Part shown: positions 8,025 to 17,566 of the stretch, piece by piece
Layout of the letters: each line of letters opens with the position of its first letter
Position numbering within the stretch: the stretch's first letter is position 1
Assembly (NCBI GenBank): GCA_002110465.1
Contig: NEED01000071.1
Location: 186,001 to 250,000 of the forward strand
Direction: 5' to 3'
Source: an unicellular cyanobacterium SU2
GTDB lineage: Bacteria; Cyanobacteriota; Cyanobacteriia; Cyanobacteriales; Microcystaceae
Length of the DNA: 64,000 nt
Notes under the pieces: generated by a model
Databases searched by the model: none
Seen by the model: the letters and a program-made list of their open reading frames with translations, nothing else
What the model was told of the DNA's origin: nothing
Made by a program: the position numbers and the translations under genes

Positions 8025-8750
8025 GTGGGAAAAATTATCATTGCGGGTAACTGGAAAATGCACAAAACCCAGGCAGAAGCCCTGGAATTTTTGCAAGTAT
8101 TAAAATCCAATCTAGAAGAAGCCAACGAAGCAAGGGAAATTGTATTATGCGCTCCCTTTACCGCTTTAGGTGTTATGTCAAAAAGTTTACACGGCGGATT
8201 GATTCGTTTAGGGGCGCAAAACATCCACTGGGAAGAAAAAGGAGCTTACACGGGGGAAATCTCTGGTCTCATGCTTAAAGAACTGGGTGTCGATTATGTG
8301 GTCGTTGGCCACAGTGAACGCCGTCAGTATTTTGGGGAAACAGATGAAACCGCCAATCTACGAGTGATAGCAGCCCAACGTCATGGGCTAACTCCTATTC
8401 TGTGTGTAGGGGAAAGCAAATCACAACGGGATGCCGGAGAAACCGAAACAGTGATTATTAACCAAGTTAAACGGGGTTTGGTCGATGTCGATCAAAGTAA
8501 TTTAGTCATTGCTTATGAACCTATCTGGGCTATTGGAACTGGAGATACCTGTGAGGCAACCGAAGCTAACCGCGTTATTGGATTGATTCGTTCCCAACTA
8601 TCCAAAAAAGAAGTCACCATTCAATATGGGGGATCAGTTAAACCTTCTAATGTTGATGAAATTATGGCACAACCTGAAATTGATGGCGCATTGGTTGGGG
8701 GTGCTAGTCTAGATCCGGTGGGATTTGCGCGGATTGTTAATTATCAATAA
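8025..8750 (+). CDS. tpiA: Triose-phosphate isomerase
   Basis: A 241-residue TIM barrel enzyme interconverting dihydroxyacetone phosphate and glyceraldehyde 3-phosphate in glycolysis and the Calvin cycle. GTG start, giving [14 protein letters not shown] with the catalytic Asn and Lys. The catalytic His lies in [14 protein letters not shown], the catalytic Glu in [14 protein letters not shown], and the phosphate-binding loop in IQYGGSVKP and GALVGGASL. Full length and intact. Composition is richer in GC than the NRPS cassette that follows. A hairpin 20 bases after the stop probably ends its transcript. Confidence 0.97.
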   Translation: MGKIIIAGNWKMHKTQAEALEFLQVLKSNLEEANEAREIVLCAPFTALGVMSKSLHGGLIRLGAQNIHWEEKGAYTGEISGLMLKELGVDYVVVGHSERRQYFGETDETANLRVIAAQRHGLTPILCVGESKSQRDAGETETVIINQVKRGLVDVDQSNLVIAYEPIWAIGTGDTCEATEANRVIGLIRSQLSKKEVTIQYGGSVKPSNVDEIMAQPEIDGALVGGASLDPVGFARIVNYQ

Positions 8751-8769
8751 GTAATTTATTCTATTCGGT

Positions 8770-8798
8770 ATCAGGGGGCGTAGTTATTGTCCCCTGAT
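8770..8798 (+). terminator. Hairpin after tpiA, probable terminator
   Basis: A perfect 8-base stem ATCAGGGG/CCCCTGAT with a 13-base loop. The sequence after it is T-rich only after some ten bases, so intrinsic termination may be imperfect. It marks the boundary between tpiA and cassette 1. Confidence 0.5.
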
Positions 8799-8869
8799 TC
8801 TAATATTGAGATTTATTTTATCAAGATACAGTGGATTTTAGGCTCAAAAGTTCTAGAGGAATACCACCG

Positions 8870-9817
8870 ATGAATACAATTAATTTACCCCTAATAATCG
8901 AATCTCCTGCTAATAATATAGACTTAAAAACTTGGATTACTCAGCATCGGTCAGAACTCCAGCAAAAATTAATTCGTCACGGTGCAATTTTATTAAGAAA
9001 CTTTGCCCTACTAGAAAGTCAAGTGTTTCAACAGACAATTCAAAATCTTGATGGAGATCTATTACCTTATATTGACCGAGCTACCCCCCGAAAAATTGTC
9101 GAGGGAAATATTTATACATCGACTGAATATCCTCCTAGCCATCGTATTTTTTTGCATAATGAAAACGCTTTTGCTTATAGTTTTCCTGGCAAGATTTTTT
9201 TCTACTGTGTGATTCCCCCTAACCAAGGAGGCGAAACACCTATTGCTAATATTGCCAATATTTATCAACGGATTTCTCCAAAAATTCGGGAAAGCTTTCG
9301 AGAAAAGGGTGTTATGTATGTTCGCAATTTTGGGAGTGGTTATGGATTATCTTGGCAAGAAACTTTTGGCACAAATAGTCAGGAAGAACTCGGAGAATTT
9401 TGCGCTAAAACTGGCATTGATCTCCAATGGATTAGTTGTGATCACTTGCGAACTCGTCAGGTAAGGCCAGCCATTCTTCAACATCCTCAAACAGGTGATA
9501 GGATTTGGTTTAATCATGCGGCTGTCTTAAATATATCTACCCTCAAACCTCTCGTTAGAAATGCTCTCCTCGAAGAATTTGCGATGGAAGATTTACCCAA
9601 TAATACTTACTACGGAGATGGCACGGTTATTGAGTCTGAAGTAATAGAACAGATTCGAGATGCCTACGAAGCGGAAAAATTTGTATTTCCTTGGCAAAAA
9701 GGGGATTTATTGATCCTAGATAATTTGTTGGTCGCCCATGGTAGAGAACCCTATAAAGGTAATCGTAAAGTGTGGGTGGGAATGACAAAACGGATGACTT
9801 GGGATAGTATGGTATAA
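8870..9817 (+). CDS. TauD/SyrP-like Fe(II)/2-oxoglutarate hydroxylase of NRPS-bound substrate
   Basis: A 315-residue non-haem iron, 2-oxoglutarate-dependent dioxygenase of the TauD/TfdA superfamily, clavaminate-synthase/SyrP branch. The iron site reads HNE (LHNENAF, an HxE variant of HxD), with the distal His in LLVAHGRE and the 2-oxoglutarate-binding Arg in GNRKVW. SyrP-type enzymes hydroxylate amino acids, typically Asp, while they are tethered to a carrier protein. I chose the ATG at 8870 because AGAGGA lies 8-10 bases ahead; an in-frame GTG at 8831 would add 13 poorly fitting residues. A carrier protein gene follows after 31 bases, so its likely substrate is an aminoacyl group on that protein. 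It is paralogous to the gene at 55622. Confidence 0.85.
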   Translation: MNTINLPLIIESPANNIDLKTWITQHRSELQQKLIRHGAILLRNFALLESQVFQQTIQNLDGDLLPYIDRATPRKIVEGNIYTSTEYPPSHRIFLHNENAFAYSFPGKIFFYCVIPPNQGGETPIANIANIYQRISPKIRESFREKGVMYVRNFGSGYGLSWQETFGTNSQEELGEFCAKTGIDLQWISCDHLRTRQVRPAILQHPQTGDRIWFNHAAVLNISTLKPLVRNALLEEFAMEDLPNNTYYGDGTVIESEVIEQIRDAYEAEKFVFPWQKGDLLILDNLLVAHGREPYKGNRKVWVGMTKRMTWDSMV

Positions 9818-9848
9818 ATTTTTTATAAAAAAAATAGACAATAGAAAA

Positions 9849-10217
9849 ATGAACATAACAGATAAATCCTCAACAACTGATTTGATTCAACCTACTTTGC
9901 TCTCCGATAATCAAACACAACAAAAAGAAATAACAGCTTTAGAAACTGTTTTAGCCGGTATTTGGGCAAATCATTTAACAGTTGAGCAGGTGGGAGTGGA
10001 TGATAATTTCTTTGAACTTGGAGGTCAATCTATAGATGCAATTGAGATTATTAGTGAAATTCGGGATATCTTTCAGGTATCTTTGTATCTCAATGCTCTA
10101 AATGTAAATCCTACTGTGTCAGGTTTAGCCCAATCTTTAACCAAAAATGCAGCACAAAAAGAGCGCGTCGAAACCATTGCAAGTCTGGTTTTAGAAACCA
10201 TCGAAACTGAAAGATAA
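9849..10217 (+). CDS. Free-standing peptidyl carrier protein
   Basis: A 122-residue protein with a single PP-binding domain (about residues 30-100). The phosphopantetheine site is FFELGGQSIDAIEI, where the Ser carries the 4'-phosphopantetheine arm. Unlike most cyanobacterial carrier proteins it is a separate gene with no adenylation domain attached. It lies between the SyrP-like hydroxylase and an NRPS whose first domain is a condensation domain. The natural reading is that an amino acid is loaded on it in trans, hydroxylated there, and passed to the first C domain of the NRPS. The loading enzyme is not identifiable in this cassette. A Glu/Thr-rich C-terminal tail of about 20 residues may be a docking element. 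Confidence 0.85.
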   Translation: MNITDKSSTTDLIQPTLLSDNQTQQKEITALETVLAGIWANHLTVEQVGVDDNFFELGGQSIDAIEIISEIRDIFQVSLYLNALNVNPTVSGLAQSLTKNAAQKERVETIASLVLETIETER

Positions 10218-10251
10218 AATTGATTGATATGTTTTTTTCTAAGATTTAAAA

Positions 10252-13200
10252 ATGAAGAAGTTTAAATTATCATCTGAACAACGAAACTTAGTAAAAGCTA
10301 AACTTCAAAAACAAGGTTTAGTTTCAGAAAAAAAGTCTAGTATTCTTCCTCTTCCAAAAGATAAAATAACACCTCTTAGCTATAATCAGGAATGGATGTG
10401 GATTCTAGAAGAAATCGCTTCTCCTGCTTATAATACCCTGTTCGCTTTACGGTTAGAAGGAAACCTAAATAAAGAAGCCTTACAGCAAAGTATAGAAGCT
10501 TTAATTGAGCGTCACGAAATTCTTAGAACCACTTTTCCTATGAATAATGGAAAAGCTATACAGGTAGTAAATTCAATTCCTAAAATATCTTTAGTAACCA
10601 TTGATTTAACTAAAAGCAATAGAAAATTTCAGCAAGAAGAAATCCAGAAAATAGCACAAGCAGAGGTTGAGCCAAAGTTTAATTTAAGTCAAGACTTATT
10701 ATGTCGATTTGTGCTAATAAAATGTTCTCAAAATGAACATCATTTATTAATGGTTATTCACCATATTTTGAAAGATTATTGGTCTTTAGAAATTCTCTTA
10801 AATGATTTAAGTAATTTATATACAGCTATTATTCAAAATCTACCCCCACAACTTTCTCCTTTACCTATTCAATATGCTGACTTTGCTTATTGGGAAAGAC
10901 AAGCATTATCATCTTCAAGCTTCGATAAAGATATCATTTATTGGCAAAATAAGCTTAAAAATCTTCCAGAAAACCTTAATTTACCCAGAGATTATTACCC
11001 TAATCATAGTAACAATTTTAAAGGAAGAAGAGCTTATTTTGACCTTTCACCAGATTTAACTGAAAAGCTGAGAAATTTAAGTAACGCTGAAGGAGTTACC
11101 CTCTTCACAACTTTATTTGCTGCTTTTAAACTATTACTTTATCGTCTTTGTCAACAAGACGACATTATTATTGGCTTCCCCGTATCGACTCGTCATCAAA
11201 CCCCAGAAGTCAAACATTTAATTGGTTCTTTCATTAATGTACTACCCTTGCGAACTGAATTATCTGGTCAATCTAGTTTTAGAGAGTTAATTCAGCAAAT
11301 AAAAAATGGTCTTGTTGAAGCTTATGAGCATCAAAAACTACCTAATATTAAAATTTTTGAAGCTTTACAAACAGTCTCCAAAGATTCTCCATCTTCTCTT
11401 TATCAAGCATTATTTTCATTTCGGGATAAACCCTTCTCTCCTATTCATCTAACTGATTTAACAATACACTTCTCAGAATTTATTGATCCTGGCACAGCCA
11501 AGGTTCCTTTATCATTACTTATTGTCAACCAGTGTGATAGTCTTGTTGGTTACTTTGAATATGACACTTCTCTTTTTAGCCAAGCAACCATTGAAACAAT
11601 AATCAACTGTTTTCAAACCTTGCTAGAAGGAATTATTCACAACCCGAATGGGTTACTTTCCGAACTTCCAATATTAACCCAAGTAGAAAAGAATAAAATT
11701 TTATTTGAATGGAATAATACAGTTAAAGACTATCCCAAAGAAAAATGTATTCATCAATTATTTGAAGAACAAGTTGAAAAGACTCCTGATAATATTGCCC
11801 TTGTTTATGAAAATGACAAAATCACCTATCAAGAGTTAAATAAAAAAGCTAATCAATTAGCTCATTATTTAAAACAATTAGGGGTAAAACCAGATACATT
11901 AGTGGGAGTATGTGTTGAGCGTTCAATTGAGATGTTCATTGGATTATTAGGCATTTTAAAAGCAGGAGGTGCTTATGTTCCTCTAGATGCTAATTATCCT
12001 CTTGAAAGAATTAATTATATTATAGAAGATACTCAAATTGGTATTTTATTAACTGAGACTAAGTTACAAGAAAAGTTTTTAAATCAAGAAATAAATCTAA
12101 TTTGTTTAGATAGTGATGGGTTAACTATAATTAAAGAAAAGCACAATAACTTAAAGAGTGAGCTAAGATCATCTTTAGATTTAGCTTATGTGATTTATAC
12201 ATCAGGTTCCACCGGAAAACCTAAAGGGGTGACGGTTTCTCATCAATCAGTTAATCGTCTCATCTGTAATACTAATTATATTCAAATTAAAGAAAGCGAT
12301 CGCATCGCTCAAATTTCTAATCATTCATTTGATGCAGCAACCTTTGAAATCTGGGGTGCTTTATTATCAGGAGCTTCTCTAATAATAATAGAAAAAGAGC
12401 TAGCATTATCACCTCAAAAACTATCTCAATATATCCAAAAGAATAAAATAACCATTCTATTCTTAACCACAGCATTATTTAATCAAATATCCAGTATTTA
12501 TCCTCAAGCTTTCAGTCAACTGAAATATCTATTATTTGGAGGAGAATCAGTAGAACCGAAATGGGTAAAAGAAATCCTTAATAAGGGGAAACCTCAAAAC
12601 TTACTCCATGTTTATGGTCCAACAGAAAACACTACATTTTCTACTTGGTATCAGGTAGAAACTATTTCAGAAATGACCACAGTTCCTATTGGTCGTCCTA
12701 TTAGTAATACACAAATTTATATTCTTGACTCTTATTTACAACCTGTACCTATCGGAGTAACAGGAGAAATATATTTAGGAGGAGATGGACTAGCAAGAGG
12801 ATATTTAAACCGTCCGAAATTAACCGCAGAAAAATTTATTGCTAATCCTTTTGGAGAAGGAAAACTCTATAAAACAGGAGATTTGGCTAAATATTTACAT
12901 GATGGCAACATAGAATACATTGGAAGGATAGATAATCAAGTAAAAATCAGAGGTTTTCGCATTGAATTAGGAGAGATAGAAGCGACCTTAAATCAGTCTC
13001 CAAATATTAAACAAACCATTGTTATTTCCAGAGAATATCAATCAGGAGATAAACGATTAGTTGCTTATATTATTCCCCACTTGAATAGTTCACCAACTCA
13101 GACAGAATTAAGAAGTTTTTTACAAGAAAAATTACCAGAGTATATGATTCCCTCTGTCTTTGTAACCTTAGACAGCTTTCCCCTAACACCGAATGGAAAA

Positions 13201-16200
13201 ATAGATCGTAAAGCATTACCTGAACCCCAGATTAAAAGAGAAGAAGCAATTATTAAGCCAACAACAGCTACAGAAGAAATTATAGCGAGCATCTGGAATC
13301 AATTATTAGAAGTAGAAGCAAGTATTAAAGATAATTTCTTTACATTGGGAGGAAATTCTCTCTTAGCAACTCAATTAATATCTCGCATTGGAGATACGTT
13401 TAATCTAGAAATTTCTCTAAAAAGTTTATTTGAAAACCCGACAATCAATCAATTAAGCAGTTTAATTGATAATCAAAGAAAACCAGAGGAGAAATTACCG
13501 TCACTTGAAAAGATTAAACAAACCGAAGACATTCAAATATCCTTTGCACAATCTCGTCTGTGGTTTTTAGAACAATTAGAAGAAATAGCAGGAGTTTATA
13601 ACATTTCCATAGCATTTAAACTACAAGGAAATCTGGATATAGAAATCTTGGAAAAAGCCTTGAATATTCTATGTAAACGTCATGAAAGTTTGCGAACTGG
13701 ATTTGAGAAAAGAGAAGGAATAGCAGTTCAAAAAATCAGTAAAGAAGTCAAGATCAAGATTAGCTTAGTTGACTTAAAAGAATCATCAAATATAGAAAAA
13801 GAACGAGCAACTAAAGAATTAATAAAAGCAGAACAAGTTCAAGGATTTAACCTAGAAATAGCCCCTTTGCTGAGAGTAAAGTTAATTATTGTAAGTGACA
13901 CCAGCTATATTTTATTATTAACGATCCATCATATCATATCGGATGGTTGGTCATTAGGAATAATGACTAAAGAATTATCAATAATTTATCAAAGTTTATT
14001 GAATAAAAAAGCAATAAAATTACCTAGTTTATCTATAGAATATACAGACTTTTCTCAATGGCAGCGTCAATGGTTGCAAGGAGAAAATTCAGCCAAACAA
14101 CTCAACTATTGGCAAAAACAATTATCAGGAATACCTCCTGTATTAGAATTACCTATAAAACAAGCACGTCCTCCAGTTCAAACATTTTTAGGAAGCCATA
14201 AAAAGTTTTCCATAGGAAAAGAAATAACCCAAGAGTTGAAAAAATTAAGTGAGGACAATAGGGTAACTTTATTTATGACCCTGATAGCAGCTTTTGGGGT
14301 TCTTTTATCCGGCTATACCCATCAGGATGATTTGGTGATGGGTTCTCCTATTGCTAATCGTAATCAAAGTCAGATAGAATCAATAATTGGCTTTTTTGCC
14401 AATACATTACCCTTACGAATAGACATAAAAAACAATCCTAAATTTAGTGAATTGTTGGAACGAGTAAGAGTAACTTGCTTAGATGCTTATGCACACCAAG
14501 ATATTCCTTTTGAGAAGTTAGTAGAAGAATTAAATCCAGAAAGAAATCTCAGCTATAATCCTTTATTTCAGGTAATGTTTGCTTTACAGAATGTACCACA
14601 ATCAACTCTAGAAATACCTGAAGTAACTACTGAGATAATACCGATAGAAAGACATTTTTCAAAGTTTGACTTAAGCTTATTTATTACAGAAACCGAAGCT
14701 GGATTAACAGGAGAATTTGAGTACAATACAGATTTATTTGAGCCAGAAACCATTGAACGTTTAGCGAAACATTATCAAACCTTATTACAGGGAATAATAG
14801 AGAATCCTGAGAGAAAAGTTAAGCAATTGCCTTTATTAACACCCCAAGAAAAAACTCAAATATTAGTAGAATGGAATAATACAGTTACAGACTATCCCAA
14901 AGAAAAATGTATTCATCAATTATTTGAAGAACAAGTTGAAAAGACTCCTGATAATATTGCAGTTATTGATCAAGATAAAAAAATCACCTATCAAGAGTTA
15001 AATAAAAAAGCTAATCAATTAGCTCATTATTTAAAACAATTAGGGGTAAAACCAGATACATTAGTGGGAGTATGTGTTGAGCGTTCAATTGAGATGTTCA
15101 TTGGATTATTAGGCATTTTAAAAGCAGGAGGTGCTTATGTTCCTCTAGATGCTAATTATCCTCTTGAAAGAATTAATTATATTATAGAAGATACTCAAAT
15201 TGGTATTTTATTAACTGAGACTAAGTTACAAGAAAAGTTTTTAAATCAAGAAATAAATCTAATTTGTTTAGATAGTGATGGGTTAACTATAATTAAAGAA
15301 AAGCACAATAACTTAAAGAGTGAGCTAAGATCATCTTTAGATTTAGCTTATGTGATTTATACATCAGGTTCCACCGGAAAACCTAAAGGGGTGACGGTTT
15401 CTCATCAATCAGTTAATCGTCTCATCTGTAATACTAATTATATTCAAATTAAAGAAAGCGATCGCATCGCTCAAATTTCTAATCATTCATTTGATGCAGC
15501 AACCTTTGAAATCTGGGGTGCTTTATTATCAGGAGCTTCTCTAATAATAATAGAAAAAGAGCTAGCATTATCACCTCAAAAACTATCTCAATATATCCAA
15601 AAGAATAAAATAACCATTCTATTCTTAACCACAGCATTATTTAATCAAATATCCAGTATTTATCCTCAAGCTTTCAGTCAACTGAAATATCTATTATTTG
15701 GAGGAGAATCAGTAGAACCGAAATGGGTAAAAGAAATCCTTAATAAGGGGAAACCTCAAAACTTACTCCATGTTTATGGTCCAACAGAAAACACTACATT
15801 TTCTACTTGGTATCAGGTAGAAACTATTTCAGAAATGACCACAGTTCCTATTGGTCGTCCTATTAGTAATACACAAATTTATATTCTTGACTTTTGTTTA
15901 CAACCTGTACCCATCGGAGTAACAGGAGAAATATATTTAGGAGGAGATGGACTAGTAAGAGGATATTTAAACCGTCCGAAATTAACCGCAGAAAAATTTA
16001 TTGCTAATCCTTTTGGAGAAGGAAGACTCTATAAAACAGGAGATTTGGCTAAATATTTAGCAGATGGCAACATAGAATACATTGGAAGGATAGATAACCA
16101 AGTAAAAATCAGAGGTTTTCGCATTGAATTAGGAGAGATAGAAGCAACCTTAAATCAGCATCCTGATATTAAAGATAGTTTGGTTATGGCTACAGAAAAT

Positions 16201-17445
16201 CAGGGAAAAGGTAAATATTTAATCACCTATGTGATCAGAGAAAATCAACAGCTAAAAGCTAGTGAAATCGAAGAATTTTTGCAGATTAAGCTACCAGATT
16301 ATATGATCCCTTCTGTTTATGCTTTTATTGATAAGTTTCCTTTAAATAATAATGGAAAAATTGATACAAAAGCATTACCTAACGTTTCTTTAGAAACTTG
16401 CAGAGAAAATAAATTAATTCCTCCTAGCAATAAAATTGAGAATAAGCTCAGCAAAATTTGGCAAGATGTGTTAGGAATTGAAAAAATAGGAATAAAAGAT
16501 AATTTTTTTACTCTAGGAGGACACTCTTTATTGGCGACTCAAATACTATGGAAAGCTACTGAAGAATTTGATATAAATATTCCATTAAAAGTATTATTTG
16601 AAAACCCGACTATAGAAAAAATTGCTTTATATATTTACTCTAAAGCGAATAATTTTAATCAAAAAAAATTATCAAATGATACTTCAGTAATTGTTATTAA
16701 TGAACAAGGAAATAAGGTTCCATTGTATTTTATTAATTCTACTGGTATAGCTAATATTTTTAAGAATTATTTAGATCAATCTCAACCGCTTTATAGTCTT
16801 AATATTTTTGGTCTAACTAATCGAATTAACAAACCCTTCAACGAATTAACTATGAAAGATTTTGCTCAGTATATAGTTGAAGATTTACTAATATCTCAAC
16901 CCCATAATTCTTATAAATTAGTGGGTTATTGTCAAGATGGAGCTTTAACTTTAGAAATAGCTCAAAAATTGAAAAGCAAAGGATACACTGTTGATTTATT
17001 ATGTTTGATAGATGTTAATTTTGATCGAGAACAAAAACAACGCCTTCCCGTATTTCATTACCTACAGATGATGTACGAATTTAAACTGACTTATATAAAG
17101 TCTAAAATTAAATATTATTTTGATAATTTTTTGAAAAAAATAAAGACAAATAAATTTAATGAGTCTAGAAATAATTATCAAATATCAGACATGAAAAATA
17201 AAATAAAATTAGATGAAGAATTATATTCTCATTACCTAAAACTTTTTCTAGAATATAAACCTTCATGTTATCAAGGAAAAATTGTTTCTTTAGAATCAAA
17301 AGAATTTAGTTCTCTCAAGAAACCCACATTAAGTCTAATAGCTGAAGAAGGGTTTGAAGATTATTCAATAAATAGCTTACATCAGACCTTATTTGAGGAA
17401 CCTTATATCAAACTTTTAGCACAAAAAATAAAATTATATTTGTAA
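10252..17445 (+). CDS. NRPS, C-A-PCP-C-A-PCP-TE, two Ile/Val-type modules
   Basis: A 2397-residue two-module synthetase. C1 (30-480) has HHILKDY: the catalytic His is kept but the motif Gly is Tyr. A1 spans 490-1000, T1 about 1005-1070 (FFTLGGNSLLA), C2 1090-1530 (HHIISDG), A2 1545-2050, T2 2060-2130 (FFTLGGHSLLA) and TE 2140-2397. Both A domains give the same pocket by eye (D-A-F-F-L-G-V-T-F), the pattern of Ile or related branched residues. They are almost identical in DNA. The TE has GYCQDG, with Cys instead of Ser as nucleophile, an Asp in LIDVNFD and a His in LHQTLFEEP. C1 at the N-terminus implies an upstream donor, presumably the free carrier protein. The product is at most a tripeptide unless iterated. 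Very AT-rich. Confidence 0.93.
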   Translation: MKKFKLSSEQRNLVKAKLQKQGLVSEKKSSILPLPKDKITPLSYNQEWMWILEEIASPAYNTLFALRLEGNLNKEALQQSIEALIERHEILRTTFPMNNGKAIQVVNSIPKISLVTIDLTKSNRKFQQEEIQKIAQAEVEPKFNLSQDLLCRFVLIKCSQNEHHLLMVIHHILKDYWSLEILLNDLSNLYTAIIQNLPPQLSPLPIQYADFAYWERQALSSSSFDKDIIYWQNKLKNLPENLNLPRDYYPNHSNNFKGRRAYFDLSPDLTEKLRNLSNAEGVTLFTTLFAAFKLLLYRLCQQDDIIIGFPVSTRHQTPEVKHLIGSFINVLPLRTELSGQSSFRELIQQIKNGLVEAYEHQKLPNIKIFEALQTVSKDSPSSLYQALFSFRDKPFSPIHLTDLTIHFSEFIDPGTAKVPLSLLIVNQCDSLVGYFEYDTSLFSQATIETIINCFQTLLEGIIHNPNGLLSELPILTQVEKNKILFEWNNTVKDYPKEKCIHQLFEEQVEKTPDNIALVYENDKITYQELNKKANQLAHYLKQLGVKPDTLVGVCVERSIEMFIGLLGILKAGGAYVPLDANYPLERINYIIEDTQIGILLTETKLQEKFLNQEINLICLDSDGLTIIKEKHNNLKSELRSSLDLAYVIYTSGSTGKPKGVTVSHQSVNRLICNTNYIQIKESDRIAQISNHSFDAATFEIWGALLSGASLIIIEKELALSPQKLSQYIQKNKITILFLTTALFNQISSIYPQAFSQLKYLLFGGESVEPKWVKEILNKGKPQNLLHVYGPTENTTFSTWYQVETISEMTTVPIGRPISNTQIYILDSYLQPVPIGVTGEIYLGGDGLARGYLNRPKLTAEKFIANPFGEGKLYKTGDLAKYLHDGNIEYIGRIDNQVKIRGFRIELGEIEATLNQSPNIKQTIVISREYQSGDKRLVAYIIPHLNSSPTQTELRSFLQEKLPEYMIPSVFVTLDSFPLTPNGKIDRKALPEPQIKREEAIIKPTTATEEIIASIWNQLLEVEASIKDNFFTLGGNSLLATQLISRIGDTFNLEISLKSLFENPTINQLSSLIDNQRKPEEKLPSLEKIKQTEDIQISFAQSRLWFLEQLEEIAGVYNISIAFKLQGNLDIEILEKALNILCKRHESLRTGFEKREGIAVQKISKEVKIKISLVDLKESSNIEKERATKELIKAEQVQGFNLEIAPLLRVKLIIVSDTSYILLLTIHHIISDGWSLGIMTKELSIIYQSLLNKKAIKLPSLSIEYTDFSQWQRQWLQGENSAKQLNYWQKQLSGIPPVLELPIKQARPPVQTFLGSHKKFSIGKEITQELKKLSEDNRVTLFMTLIAAFGVLLSGYTHQDDLVMGSPIANRNQSQIESIIGFFANTLPLRIDIKNNPKFSELLERVRVTCLDAYAHQDIPFEKLVEELNPERNLSYNPLFQVMFALQNVPQSTLEIPEVTTEIIPIERHFSKFDLSLFITETEAGLTGEFEYNTDLFEPETIERLAKHYQTLLQGIIENPERKVKQLPLLTPQEKTQILVEWNNTVTDYPKEKCIHQLFEEQVEKTPDNIAVIDQDKKITYQELNKKANQLAHYLKQLGVKPDTLVGVCVERSIEMFIGLLGILKAGGAYVPLDANYPLERINYIIEDTQIGILLTETKLQEKFLNQEINLICLDSDGLTIIKEKHNNLKSELRSSLDLAYVIYTSGSTGKPKGVTVSHQSVNRLICNTNYIQIKESDRIAQISNHSFDAATFEIWGALLSGASLIIIEKELALSPQKLSQYIQKNKITILFLTTALFNQISSIYPQAFSQLKYLLFGGESVEPKWVKEILNKGKPQNLLHVYGPTENTTFSTWYQVETISEMTTVPIGRPISNTQIYILDFCLQPVPIGVTGEIYLGGDGLVRGYLNRPKLTAEKFIANPFGEGRLYKTGDLAKYLADGNIEYIGRIDNQVKIRGFRIELGEIEATLNQHPDIKDSLVMATENQGKGKYLITYVIRENQQLKASEIEEFLQIKLPDYMIPSVYAFIDKFPLNNNGKIDTKALPNVSLETCRENKLIPPSNKIENKLSKIWQDVLGIEKIGIKDNFFTLGGHSLLATQILWKATEEFDINIPLKVLFENPTIEKIALYIYSKANNFNQKKLSNDTSVIVINEQGNKVPLYFINSTGIANIFKNYLDQSQPLYSLNIFGLTNRINKPFNELTMKDFAQYIVEDLLISQPHNSYKLVGYCQDGALTLEIAQKLKSKGYTVDLLCLIDVNFDREQKQRLPVFHYLQMMYEFKLTYIKSKIKYYFDNFLKKIKTNKFNESRNNYQISDMKNKIKLDEELYSHYLKLFLEYKPSCYQGKIVSLESKEFSSLKKPTLSLIAEEGFEDYSINSLHQTLFEEPYIKLLAQKIKLYL
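11709..12996. repeat. A-domain direct repeat, copy 1
   Basis: This matches 14871-16158 at a constant offset of 3162 bases. By eye 11821-12730 is identical base for base (910 bases), including the single HIP1 octamer. Differences cluster only near both ends. It encodes nearly the whole adenylation domain from before A1 to about motif A8. Confidence 0.9.
14871..16158. repeat. A-domain direct repeat, copy 2
   Basis: Second copy of the block at 11709-12996 in the same gene. The first visible difference after the identical core is at 15893 (a Tyr to Phe/Cys change in the ILD-linker). Such identity suggests recent duplication or ongoing gene conversion between modules. Confidence 0.9.
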
Positions 17446-17566
17446 AGATAGATAGTAAAATAACTTGAGTTTATTAAGCTAAAAACAGTCTTTCAAGTTG
17501 ATTGTAATAGCTGCTAGGTATTTTGAACATTTTGAATTTAACCATTTTTAATTGGAGGGAGCCGAA

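Noticed and set aside
8831-8869. Upstream GTG start for the first hydroxylase
   Set aside because: The ATG at 8870 has AGAGGA at proper distance and aligns with the start of the family; the 13 extra residues are atypical.
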